Source: JAMCXS01 sp964459065 (GTDB lineage: Bacteria; Acidobacteriota; Terriglobia; UBA7540). Taken from it: a DNA stretch of 12,792 nt. The notes under the pieces are model-generated. The model did not search any database, was not told the origin of the DNA, and was given only the letters and a program-made list of their open reading frames with translations. Each line of letters opens with the position of its first letter. The stretch's first letter is position 1. Below, piece by piece: positions 1-6,760 of this stretch. The position numbers and the translations under genes were made by a program. The DNA is taken from positions 1-12,792 of the forward strand of contig CAYWMN010000098.1 in NCBI GenBank assembly GCA_964459065.1, read 5' to 3'.

Positions 1-778
1 TGGTCTCTTCTTCCTGGATCAGGTATTCCATGGCCTCGCCCACGCGCATGCGGCGTTTTTTGCTGCGCTGGCCGAAAAGCCCGGGGAGCATATCCTTAAT
101 GTTGATATCCATCTCTTCGACGCCTTGGGAAGAGATGATTTCAAAGGAAGGGAAGTTTCGTTCGTGGGTTTCGATTTCGACCGGGCGTTCGTCCAGTTTT
201 CCCTCGCGGAGCTGGGCGCGCAGCTTTTCGCGGGTTCGCTTAAACTGCTCCATTGCCGCCACGTGGCCGTTGTCGGCCGGAGTTTTCTCCGCTGTAACCG
301 GGCCCGGCGGCGTGGGTGTCGGAGGCGGCAGCAGCAGATCGAGCAGCCGTTCCTCGGCGTTCTGCTCGGCTTTTTCAGCGACCTCCTCGATCTTTTCCTC
401 TCGCACCATGTCGATGGAGATTTCAACAAGGTCGCGGATCATCGATTCGACGTCGCGGCCGACGTAACCGACTTCGGTGAACCGGGACGCTTCAACCTTG
501 ACGAAAGGAGAATTGGCCAGACGGGCCAAGCGGCGTGCAATCTCGGTTTTGCCGACCCCGGTGGGACCAATCATAATGATGTTCTTGGGGAGGACATCCT
601 CGGCGAGTTCCGGAGAAAGTTTTTGCCGGCGCATGCGGTTCCGGAGTGCGATGGCAACCGAGCGCTTGGCCTCATCCTGGCCGACGACGTACTTATCCAA
701 CTCGGCAACGATCTGGCGTGGGGTTAATTCGTCCAACACGGTCGCAGTTTCGATATTTTCAGGCAAGTAAAAGACCAT
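1..778 (-). CDS. hslU: ATP-dependent protease ATPase subunit HslU (ClpY), 3'-truncated by window edge
   Basis: This is the AAA+ unfoldase ring of the HslVU (ClpYQ) cytoplasmic protease, which unfolds substrates and threads them into the HslV chamber. The 259 visible residues hold the N-terminal segment LTPRQIVAELDKYVVGQ (about 18-34), the Walker A motif GPTGVGKT (71-78) and the pore loop GYVG (104-107). After these come most of the inserted I-domain (about 110-259), with a Pro/Thr-rich stretch at 151-160. The frame leaves the window just before the expected Walker B motif, so roughly 200 residues (Walker B, sensor motifs, C-terminal domain) lie beyond base 1; the family is usually about 440-460 aa. 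The ATG start gives MVFYLPENIE. No strong Shine-Dalgarno is visible, so coupling to hslV, which ends 27 bp upstream, is likely. Identification is firm; the start is moderately sure. Confidence 0.95.
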   Translation of the reverse strand, partial: MVFYLPENIETATVLDELTPRQIVAELDKYVVGQDEAKRSVAIALRNRMRRQKLSPELAEDVLPKNIIMIGPTGVGKTEIARRLARLANSPFVKVEASRFTEVGYVGRDVESMIRDLVEISIDMVREEKIEEVAEKAEQNAEERLLDLLLPPPTPTPPGPVTAEKTPADNGHVAAMEQFKRTREKLRAQLREGKLDERPVEIETHERNFPSFEIISSQGVEEMDINIKDMLPGLFGQRSKKRRMRVGEAMEYLIQEEET

Positions 779-805
779 TCCGAATATCACAAGGGGAAGA
801 AAGCT

Positions 806-1348
806 TTAGAGCTCCTCAACCACTGTGCGTTCATTTGTGAAGATGCAAATCTGTCCCGCAAGTTGCATGGATTCTTCAATAATTTCACGGGCGCTCAGCT
901 TGGTGTGCTTGACCAGGGCCCTGGCGGCCGCGAGCGCGTATGGGCCTCCCGAACCGATGGCAACAATTCCATCGTCGGGCTCGATGACGTCTCCGTTCCC
1001 GCTCACAAGATAGGTTACCTTTTTGTCGGCTACCAGGAGCAAGGCCTCCAGATGGCGCAGGGCGCGGTCGGTCCGCCACTCCTTGGCCAGCTCAACAACG
1101 GCGCGGCTGAGATTGCCGTGGAACTCCTCCAGCTTTTGCTCAAAACGGGAAAACAGTGATAGCGCGTCCGCAGTGCTGCCTGCAAAACCCGCCAGCACCT
1201 TTTGGTTGTATAGTCGCCGGATTTTCCGGGCATTGTGTTTGATCACGCTCTCGCCCATCGTCACCTGGCCGTCGCCGCCCATGGCGAGACGGCCGTCCCG
1301 CCGAACACAAAGAATCGTTGTCGATCTCACCAGCCGTTTGCGTCCCAC
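806..1348 (-). CDS. hslV: ATP-dependent protease proteolytic subunit HslV (ClpQ)
   Basis: HslV is the N-terminal-threonine peptidase that forms the double-ring core of the HslVU protease, related to proteasome beta subunits. The 180-aa product matches the family over its whole length: TTILCVRRDGRLAMGGDGQVT (10-30), RRLYNQKVLAGFAGSTADA (44-62), ELAKEWRTDRALRHLEALL, and IGSGGPYALAAARAL (131-145). The catalytic Thr is expected at residue 10, behind a nine-residue leader MGRKRLVRS that must be removed. In E. coli only the initiator Met precedes the Thr. The start is GTG at 1346-1348, chosen because GGAGG lies 4 nt upstream and there is no in-frame ATG. hslU follows after 27 bp as a two-gene unit. 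An extended -10 promoter lies just upstream (1366-1371). Confidence 0.96.
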   Translation of the reverse strand: MGRKRLVRSTTILCVRRDGRLAMGGDGQVTMGESVIKHNARKIRRLYNQKVLAGFAGSTADALSLFSRFEQKLEEFHGNLSRAVVELAKEWRTDRALRHLEALLLVADKKVTYLVSGNGDVIEPDDGIVAIGSGGPYALAAARALVKHTKLSAREIIEESMQLAGQICIFTNERTVVEEL

Positions 1349-1352
1349 AATT

Positions 1353-1357
1353 CCTCC
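1353..1357 (-). promoter_or_regulatory. Shine-Dalgarno GGAGG that sets the GTG start of hslV
   Basis: On the minus strand GGAGG is followed by AATT and then GTG (1346-1348). The strong match at 4-5 nt spacing supports the GTG as the hslV start and therefore the nine-residue leader before the catalytic threonine. Confidence 0.7.
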
Positions 1358-1365
1358 GAAAAGCC

Positions 1366-1371
1366 ATTATA
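1366..1371 (-). promoter_or_regulatory. Extended -10 promoter for hslVU
   Basis: The minus strand reads TGCTATAAT, a perfect TATAAT preceded by the TGn extended -10 element. No good -35 box is present at 16-18 nt, which is acceptable for extended -10 promoters. Transcription would start near 1359, giving a leader of about 11 nt that just contains the GGAGG site. The -10 lies between the stop of the upstream exported-protein gene (1389) and hslV. If real, it gives hslVU expression independent of the long upstream operon. It was not tested against alternative sigma consensus sequences. Confidence 0.5.
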
Positions 1372-1388
1372 GCAGACGGGAGCGGTTC

Positions 1389-2207
1389 TCACCGGACCGG
1401 CTGGAAATAGTTGGGAGGAATTGTCTTGTTGTAACTTGCCGTTGCCCTGAAAAACTGGCCAATGCGCTCTCCGTCCCTATAGCGCACCACCTGCATGGGG
1501 GTGGCGATACTCTGGAATCTTTGATAATCGCCGTAATCGTCCTGGTAATCTTCCCAATCCTTGCTGACCGGATTTTGAACGCGGTAGGTGATTTGCAGCG
1601 GCAGGTAGCTGGATCGGTGCACGTAAAGTTTGATGTGGACGTTGTGGGAATCATAGATGTCGATGGCGTGGACCAGCTGATTGTTGATAAAGTCCACGTG
1701 GCCGGCGAGAATCAGCACGCCCGATTCATGAATGCGGTAGCGCAAGAGATTTCCGAGGCGGTAACGGTTTGCGATTTCCCAGTCGCGTTCCTGTTGGGGA
1801 TTCTGGTGCAAACGGCCCAGCCGGCTGAGCTCCCACGCCTCGGTTGGGGTATTGATCAGAATGACGGGTTTGCCTTTGCCGTAACTGAAGCGCCGCTTGC
1901 CGGGGGGCTTAAAGGTGCTCTTGAAAGGGAAATTCCCGGCCGGTTGCCCGTCAGAAAAAGTAAAGACACGGCCGGTGGTGAACATCGACCTGTAGTGGAG
2001 AAACGCTGTTCCGCCCATCGCCTGGAGAATGCGATCAATAAGCTTTTGCGCCTGAGGGCTGATGCGCGAGGGCAATTGGACCAAAGTCTTCTGCTGCGCG
2101 CGCAACCCGGCCGGCCGGAACCCGAGCCCGATGGTGATCAAGCAGGCGGCAACAGCCAGGGCGCCGTGGCGCAATTTCACTTTAGTCCCCGTTCTCATTT
2201 TCAGCAT
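1389..2207 (-). CDS. Unrecognised exported protein, possibly LolA/lipoprotein-sorting-like fold
   Basis: I cannot assign a function to this 272-aa protein. It starts with a basic region and a hydrophobic core (about 15-35), then LRAQQ, which looks like a Sec signal peptide cut near Ala37. There is no lipobox cysteine, so export to the periplasm or beyond is inferred. The mature part has helix-like SPQAQKLIDRILQAMGG (50-66), then alternating polar/hydrophobic beta-like segments (about 75-210), and an acidic/aromatic stretch WEDYQDDYGDYQRF (218-231). The C-terminus is RYRDGERIGQFFRATASYNKTIPPNYFQPV. The short N-terminal helix followed by sheets, and the late DYGDY(Q)RF-type segment, recall uncharacterised acidobacterial proteins distantly like LolA/LolB barrels; that is only an impression. 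It lies 54 bp after plsC and 40 bp before hslV on the same strand. The start could be Met1 (2207) or Met4 (2198); neither has a clear Shine-Dalgarno. Confidence 0.75.
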   Translation of the reverse strand: MLKMRTGTKVKLRHGALAVAACLITIGLGFRPAGLRAQQKTLVQLPSRISPQAQKLIDRILQAMGGTAFLHYRSMFTTGRVFTFSDGQPAGNFPFKSTFKPPGKRRFSYGKGKPVILINTPTEAWELSRLGRLHQNPQQERDWEIANRYRLGNLLRYRIHESGVLILAGHVDFINNQLVHAIDIYDSHNVHIKLYVHRSSYLPLQITYRVQNPVSKDWEDYQDDYGDYQRFQSIATPMQVVRYRDGERIGQFFRATASYNKTIPPNYFQPVR

Positions 2208-2261
2208 GCTTCAATATGGATGGCTTTCCGAAGTTTGTGGGTTGCCCAACGAAAGTCCGTC

Positions 2262-3047
2262 TTACTCCTTTGAAGGTTGAAAGCGCGACAGAATTTGTTC
2301 CCGGACGCGTTTCGATAGCTCCCCGACATCCTGAATGCTCAGCTGATCGGTGGGAACCGGCGGGTGAATGATCACTTCCACCTGGCCTGCGTGAATGTGA
2401 AAAGAATCAGGTTTCAGAATGCTTCGCGAGCCATTCAGCGTGATGGGCACCATGGGCACGCCGGAAAGAATGGCCAAATAAAAGCTTCCACTCTTGAAAG
2501 GAAGCATTTCAGGCGTACGGCTGCGGCGTCCTTCGGGGAACATGACGACTGAGCGGCCCTCCTGAATTCGCTGGGCGGCCTTGGCGAATCCCTTCATCGC
2601 CTCGTGCGGCCGTGCCCGGTCCACCGGAATGTGGCCGGAGCGCCGCAGGTGCCAGCCGAGGAAGGGAAGCCGGAATAGCGATCGCTTGGCGAGAAATCGA
2701 AACTGGATCGGCAGGTGGACGAAAAGGATGGGAATGTCCATCGCGCTGGGATGATTGGAGCAAAAAATCACGGTCTGGGCAGGATCGATGTTCTCCAGCC
2801 CTTCCACGCGCACCTGAACCCCGCTGGTTTTCAGAATCAGCCATGACCAGAGCCGCGCGCATCCGTGTTGCCAGCGGCCATGGGCGTCGAAAAAGGAGCC
2901 GCAAACCGAGAAAGTCCCGCAGACAACCGTGTAGATATAAATCAGCAGGTCGGTGAAAAATAGAGAGCGGAGGTAGCTGAGGAGGTTTCGAATCCCCGCA
3001 CGGCTCGAGGCTTGCTTGGTGGGCAGCGCCCGCGTGGTATCCTTCAT
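2262..3047 (-). CDS. plsC: 1-acyl-sn-glycerol-3-phosphate acyltransferase (PlsC family)
   Basis: This enzyme should transfer an acyl group to lysophosphatidic acid to make phosphatidic acid at the cytoplasmic face of the inner membrane. The 261-aa product has a hydrophobic N-terminal segment (about 28-50) and then the PlsC motifs in order: NHPSAMD (98-104, the catalytic H-x4-D), GHIPVDR (138-144, motif II), FPEGRRS (170-176, motif III) and VPMVPITLNGS (197-207, motif IV). The frame is open further upstream to 3191 but would run about 140 bp into folC with a non-homologous, Trp/Arg-rich N-terminus. I therefore chose the ATG 4 bp after the folC stop, which gives a family-typical length. The last residues are basic and polar. 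Acyl donor (ACP or CoA) and exact acceptor cannot be read from sequence; some family members acylate other lysolipids. Confidence 0.9.
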   Translation of the reverse strand: MKDTTRALPTKQASSRAGIRNLLSYLRSLFFTDLLIYIYTVVCGTFSVCGSFFDAHGRWQHGCARLWSWLILKTSGVQVRVEGLENIDPAQTVIFCSNHPSAMDIPILFVHLPIQFRFLAKRSLFRLPFLGWHLRRSGHIPVDRARPHEAMKGFAKAAQRIQEGRSVVMFPEGRRSRTPEMLPFKSGSFYLAILSGVPMVPITLNGSRSILKPDSFHIHAGQVEVIIHPPVPTDQLSIQDVGELSKRVREQILSRFQPSKE

Positions 3048-3051
3048 AGGA

Positions 3052-4431
3052 TTAGCGATGCTCCGACAAAACTTCCGGTAACGGGGAACTTCCCGGAGCC
3101 AGGCGGCCTTCCAGGATTGCTTTCTTGACAGCCCCCACCAGGAACAGCGAACCGGCCACCAGTACAACATCGTCCGGTAAGCTCTGCTCAATTGCCCGGG
3201 CCAGCGCGCGCGCGGGCTCCGGCTCGATAACCATTTGCCCCCTGGCGCCTTCGGCGGAAGCCAGGATCGCTTCAGGCGATGCTGCGCGTTCCAAATCCGG
3301 GCGGGTCAGATAAACCGTCTCGGCAAGGGGGAAGAGGATGCGGCTGATTTCTCCGATATCCTTGTCCCGCATCGTGGCGTAGACAAGACGCAGCGTTTGT
3401 CCCGGGAGGTGTTTACGGACAAACGCGCTGACCTCGCGAGCCGCAGCGGGATTGTGCGCGCCGTCGAGCAGCACCAGCGGACGGTTTTGCAGCGTTTCCA
3501 GCCGCCCCGGCCAGCGGGCGGACCGCAGCCCTTCTCGAATGCGTTCGGCGGAGAGGCGCAAACCTTTAAGCCCGGACGCCGCCGTGGCCGCCGCGACGGC
3601 GTTCTTAACCTGGAACCTTCCGGGCATTTGCAGGGTGATCCCGGCCAGTTTCATTTCTCCGATTTCCAGATCGAACCCGCAGCGTCCGTCCAGATGGAAA
3701 AGGCCCGAAACGCCTTTCAGCCCCCCGGTTTCGATGAGTTCGGCCCCAACCTCCCGGCATTTCGCGCGGATCACTTCCCGCACCACGGGATGTTCGCATC
3801 CGGAAACCACCGTTCTTCCCGGTTTGATGACGCCCGCTTTTTCTCCGGCGATCTCCTGATGAGTCTTGCCCAGGAACTGCTGATGGTCGAGATCGACGTT
3901 GGTGATGACGGCAACCGATGCGTCGGTAACGTTGGTGGCGTCCAGCCGGCCGCCCATGCCGACTTCCAGGACGGCGAAATCGACTTCGGCCCTCGCAAAA
4001 TAAAGGAAGGCTACCGCCGTCAGAGATTCAAAGAAGCTGGGTGCGTGGGGAAGAACTCGTGCCTCGACCAGTTCCAGAACCTGCTGGTGGACCTCGCTGA
4101 ACGCCAGGGCGAATTCCTCATCGGTGATTTCTTTCTGGTTGATCCTGATCCGCTCGTTGACGCGCACAAAATGAGGAGAAGTATAAAGGCCCGTGCGGTA
4201 GCCGGCGCGCTCAAGAATCGAAGCCAGCATGGCGGAGCTTGAACCTTTGCCATTGGTTCCCGCGATGATGGCTGTCGGGTAGCGGCGTTCCGGATGGTCC
4301 AGCGACTGCAGGAGCGCCTGAATCGACTCCAGGTCGAACTTCCTGGCGTGCAGCTCGCGTCCACGATCCCAAAGGATCCTCAGGCATTCGTCGTAAGGGA
4401 TAAGGGCTTGATGCGAGCTTCGGTCAATCAT
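3052..4431 (-). CDS. folC: Bifunctional folylpolyglutamate / dihydrofolate synthase FolC
   Basis: FolC adds glutamate to dihydropteroate and/or extends the polyglutamate tail of folates in the cytoplasm. In the 459-aa product the Mur-ligase-type motifs are clear: P-loop GTNGKGS (58-64), TSPHFVRVNERI (85-96), FFESLTAVAF (133-142), LEVGMGGRLDATN (155-167), LDHQQFLG (181-188), EKAGVIKPG (197-205), and in the C-terminal domain LLDGAHNPAAAREV. Length fits the family (about 420-460 aa). I place the start at 4431, where ATG overlaps the accD stop as ATGA, suggesting translational coupling. An in-frame ATG at 4455 would add eight residues inside accD and is preceded by GGGAG only about 2 nt away, too close to be a good ribosome site. 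plsC begins 4 bp after the stop. accD-folC adjacency is a known arrangement in several phyla. Confidence 0.95.
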   Translation of the reverse strand: MIDRSSHQALIPYDECLRILWDRGRELHARKFDLESIQALLQSLDHPERRYPTAIIAGTNGKGSSSAMLASILERAGYRTGLYTSPHFVRVNERIRINQKEITDEEFALAFSEVHQQVLELVEARVLPHAPSFFESLTAVAFLYFARAEVDFAVLEVGMGGRLDATNVTDASVAVITNVDLDHQQFLGKTHQEIAGEKAGVIKPGRTVVSGCEHPVVREVIRAKCREVGAELIETGGLKGVSGLFHLDGRCGFDLEIGEMKLAGITLQMPGRFQVKNAVAAATAASGLKGLRLSAERIREGLRSARWPGRLETLQNRPLVLLDGAHNPAAAREVSAFVRKHLPGQTLRLVYATMRDKDIGEISRILFPLAETVYLTRPDLERAASPEAILASAEGARGQMVIEPEPARALARAIEQSLPDDVVLVAGSLFLVGAVKKAILEGRLAPGSSPLPEVLSEHR

Positions 4432-5297
4432 TTGGAGGCTTCGGTTGGGTTCCATGCTCCCATAAAATCCAGGCTCTTGGCCAGATAGTCCTTCAGCTCG
4501 GTACGCGGCACGATGGCGTCCAGCATTCCATGTTCAAGCAGAAACTCAGCGGTTTGGAAGCCTTCGGGCAGTTTCTGGCGGATCGTCTGCTCGATGACAC
4601 GCGGACCTGCAAAGCCGATCAAGGCGCCCGGCTCCGCGATGTTGAGGTCGCCCAGCATGGCGAAGCTGGCCGTCGTGCCGCCCGTGGTCGGGTTGGTCAG
4701 CACGGAGATATAAGGTTTTTTCACCTCATCCAGCCGGGCCAGCGAGGCGCTGATCTTGGCCAGTTGCATCAGGCTGATGGTGCCTTCCATCATTCGGGCC
4801 CCACCCGAGCAGGAGATGATGACCAGCGGCAGTCGCTTCTGGATGCAGCGGTCGATGGCGCGGGCGATTTTTTCACCCACCACCGCCCCCATGCTGCCGC
4901 CGATAAACTGGAACTCCATGGCGCAGATAATCACCGGGTTCCCGCAGAGCTTGCCTTCTCCCACGCGTACCGCATCCTTGCTTCCGGTAAGCTTTGCGGC
5001 GTCCTGCATTCGCTGCCGGTAAGGCTTCCGGTCCACAAATTCCAGAGGGTCGGGCGAATTCAGGCCGGCGTCGTGTTCAACGTATTTCCCCTTGTCAAAC
5101 AGCATGGCAAGCCGTAATTCCGAGCTCATCTTGAAATGATGGTTGCACTTGGGGCAGCAAAGCAGATTCTGTTCAATATCTTTTTTCCAGAGGATTTTTT
5201 TGCAGGAGGCGCATTTGGTCCACAGGCCTTCCGTCTGCGGGCGCTTGTCGGCCGGAGCTGTCTCGATGGGCTTATTTTCTCTTCGGAACCAAGTCAT
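4428..5297 (-). CDS. accD: Acetyl-CoA carboxylase carboxyltransferase subunit beta
   Basis: AccD forms the carboxyltransferase with AccA and moves the carboxyl group from biotin to acetyl-CoA, giving malonyl-CoA, the first step of fatty acid synthesis. The 289-aa protein carries the N-terminal zinc ribbon with Cys29, Cys32, Cys48 and Cys51 (C-x2-C-x15-C-x2-C, the same spacing as in E. coli). It then has the crotonase-like core: FQFIGGSMGAVVGEKI, ISCSGGARMMEG, PYISVLTNPTTGGTTASFAMLGDLNIAEPGALIGFAGPRVIEQTIRQKLPEGFQ, and EFLLEHGMLDAIV. The ATG start has AGGAGGGA upstream (5311-5318), with a rather long 13-nt spacing. accA is not in the window. accD ends in the ATGA overlap with folC. Confidence 0.97.
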   Translation of the reverse strand: MTWFRRENKPIETAPADKRPQTEGLWTKCASCKKILWKKDIEQNLLCCPKCNHHFKMSSELRLAMLFDKGKYVEHDAGLNSPDPLEFVDRKPYRQRMQDAAKLTGSKDAVRVGEGKLCGNPVIICAMEFQFIGGSMGAVVGEKIARAIDRCIQKRLPLVIISCSGGARMMEGTISLMQLAKISASLARLDEVKKPYISVLTNPTTGGTTASFAMLGDLNIAEPGALIGFAGPRVIEQTIRQKLPEGFQTAEFLLEHGMLDAIVPRTELKDYLAKSLDFMGAWNPTEASK

Positions 5298-5357
5298 CGG
5301 AGTCGGAATGTCCCTCCTGGCGGTCGCCGGATGTTTATGGAGCCGGCAACAACGACA

Positions 5358-5897
5358 TCAGTATTCGATTCCTCGCTGGGCAAGGATGCCTTTCTGGTAC
5401 GGATGCTTGACCTCGCGCATTTCCGTAACCAGGTCGGCGCACTCAACGATGGACGGATGCGCGTTGCGGCCCGTCAGAATCACGTGGACCATTTCAGGCT
5501 TTTCGGCCAAAACGTCCCGCACTTTCAACGGGTCGAGCATCTTGTAACTGACGGCGTAGTTGATTTCGTCCAGAATAACCAGGTCGTACTCGCCGTCCAG
5601 GATAGCCCGGCTTGCATACTGCCAGGCCTCTTCCACCAACCGGACATCCTCCGGATCGGGTTTCTCCACGCCGACTTTCACAAAACCGCGGCCCATGGGG
5701 AGAATCCTGATCTGCTCTTCGCCGAGCATCCGGCACGCATCCAACTCGCCATAATGCCAGGACCCTTTGATGAATTGTACCATCAATACCTTGAGTCCCT
5801 GGCCGACAGCTCGAAAGGCGGTTCCCAGTGCCGCCGTGGTTTTCCCCTTGCCGGGGCCGCTGAAGACGATAATCAGGCCCTTTTTAGTTTCAGTCAA
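5358..5897 (-). CDS. cobO: Cob(I)yrinic acid a,c-diamide adenosyltransferase (CobO/CobA/BtuR type)
   Basis: This enzyme moves the 5'-deoxyadenosyl group of ATP to reduced corrinoid cobalt, making adenosylcobalamin or its precursors. The 179-aa product has the P-loop GPGKGKTT (14-21), QFIKGSW (41-47), the DEXN-like LDEINYAV (109-116), LTGR (141-144) and the C-terminal KGILAQRGIEY. All are family hallmarks, and the length is usual for the short BtuR form. The start is TTG at 5895-5897: an AAAGGA site lies 7 nt upstream, and the N-terminal MTETKKGL fits the family. No other cobalamin gene is nearby. It sits 27 bp after rlmH and 60 bp before accD, so it is probably co-transcribed with housekeeping genes. 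It may act in de novo synthesis or in salvage of imported corrinoids; the sequence does not decide. Confidence 0.93.
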   Translation of the reverse strand: MTETKKGLIIVFSGPGKGKTTAALGTAFRAVGQGLKVLMVQFIKGSWHYGELDACRMLGEEQIRILPMGRGFVKVGVEKPDPEDVRLVEEAWQYASRAILDGEYDLVILDEINYAVSYKMLDPLKVRDVLAEKPEMVHVILTGRNAHPSIVECADLVTEMREVKHPYQKGILAQRGIEY

Positions 5898-5904
5898 AGC
5901 CGTT

Positions 5905-5910
5905 TCCTTT
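5905..5910 (-). promoter_or_regulatory. Shine-Dalgarno AAAGGA supporting the TTG start of cobO
   Basis: The minus strand reads AAAGGA, then seven bases, then TTG at 5895-5897. No in-frame ATG or GTG lies between this site and the P-loop, so the TTG is the best start. Confidence 0.6.
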
Positions 5911-5924
5911 TCGAGGGCGGGGAG

Positions 5925-6389
5925 TCACCGGGCGTAGGGAAATCCCCGCAGGACCGTGAATCCCCGGTAGATTTGCTCCACCAGCAAGGCCCGAGCCCAG
6001 TCGTGCGTGAAAGTCATGGGGGAAAGCGAGAGCAGCAGATCAGCTTCAGCCTGAAAAGCCGATGAGAAGCCGTCCGGCCCGCCCACCACAAACGCCAGCT
6101 CGCGGGTTCCGCGCACGCCCTGCTGGCCCAGCCACAATGCAAAGTCCCGTGAAGTCCACTGGCTGCCTTGGGGATCCAGAAAAATCTTGGTGCTGCTCCG
6201 GAGCTTTTCAAGGATCCGGTTTTCCGATGCCGTAAGCTTTTTGGGGTTCCGGGCTGAGCGTTTTTTCGGCTCTGGAATCTCCTCGATCGCAAAATCGCCG
6301 AACTTCACAATGCGCGCCGCATATTCATTGATCAATGCGCGCAAGTGCGGGTCTTTTGTCTTGCCTTCCCAAAGTACTCGAATCCGCAT
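5925..6389 (-). CDS. rlmH: 23S rRNA (pseudouridine1915-N3)-methyltransferase RlmH
   Basis: RlmH is a small SPOUT-class enzyme that methylates pseudouridine 1915 in helix 69 of 23S rRNA on the 70S ribosome, using S-adenosylmethionine. The 154-aa protein has the expected features: IRVLWEGKTKDP at the N-terminus, FLDPQGSQWTSRDFA (70-84), FVVGGPDGF (100-108, the cofactor-binding knot loop) and LSPMTFTHDWARALLVEQIYR (122-142). The tail ends GFPYAR, whereas the usual ending is PYHR or PYHK, so a normally conserved His is Ala here. The start is the ATG at 6389, with AGGGTG 5 nt upstream. An ATG at 6455 would add 22 residues inside rsfS and is less likely. It lies 26 bp after rsfS. The rsfS-rlmH pair is common across bacteria. 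Confidence 0.95.
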   Translation of the reverse strand: MRIRVLWEGKTKDPHLRALINEYAARIVKFGDFAIEEIPEPKKRSARNPKKLTASENRILEKLRSSTKIFLDPQGSQWTSRDFALWLGQQGVRGTRELAFVVGGPDGFSSAFQAEADLLLSLSPMTFTHDWARALLVEQIYRGFTVLRGFPYAR

Positions 6390-6415
6390 GAAAACACCCT
6401 GGTCTTGTCCGGCCC

Positions 6416-6760
6416 TTAGCTTTTGGGAACCGGAACTCGCGGCGCGGTTTTCCATAGCCGCTCCAGATCATAAAACTCGCGCGTGCGTTCTGAAAAGATA
6501 TGGATTACAAAATTGAGGTAATCCATCAAGATCCACTCCGCCTCCTGGTAACCTTCCAGGTGGGCCGGCATGATTCCGGACTTCTTTTTCAAATGTTCAA
6601 AAATGGCGTCGGATAGCGCCCGCGTGTGGCGCGTCGAAGTCCCTGTGCATATCAGAAAATAATCCGCGAAGGAGCAAACCTTGCCGACGTCCAACACTTG
6701 CAGATTCACAGCCTTGTGGTCCTGGGCGGCGCGTACCGCCTCACGCAGATGGCCCCTCAT
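6416..6760 (-). CDS. rsfS: Ribosomal silencing factor RsfS
   Basis: RsfS (DUF143/Iojap family) binds ribosomal protein L14 on the 50S subunit and blocks 30S joining, lowering translation under poor nutrition. The 114-aa product has the family core: VLDVGKVCSFADYFLICTGTSTRHTRAL (22-49), the HLEGYQEAEWILMDYLNFVIHIFSERTREFYDLERLW block (67-103), and a short basic tail. The ATG overlaps the nadD stop as ATGA (6757-6760), so translation is probably coupled. The nadD-rsfS-rlmH order is widely conserved, which supports all three calls. Confidence 0.95.
   Translation of the reverse strand: MRGHLREAVRAAQDHKAVNLQVLDVGKVCSFADYFLICTGTSTRHTRALSDAIFEHLKKKSGIMPAHLEGYQEAEWILMDYLNFVIHIFSERTREFYDLERLWKTAPRVPVPKS

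Noticed and set aside
1023..2273. Open frame of 416 codons on the plus strand
   Set aside because: It lies antisense to hslV and the exported protein, crosses their intergenic gap, and its translation has no family features. It is a by-product of GC-biased codon use on the other strand.
3048..3191. Longer N-terminus for plsC (48 extra codons)
   Set aside because: It would overlap folC by about 140 bp and adds a Trp/Arg-rich stretch unlike PlsC; the ATG at 3047, just after the folC stop, fits better.
3235..4242. Open frame of 335 codons on the plus strand
   Set aside because: It is fully antisense to folC, whose motifs are unambiguous on the minus strand.
5136..6065. Open frame of 309 codons on the plus strand
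   Set aside because: It is antisense to the accD start, cobO and the rlmH end, and spans real gene borders without a ribosome site or recognisable domain.
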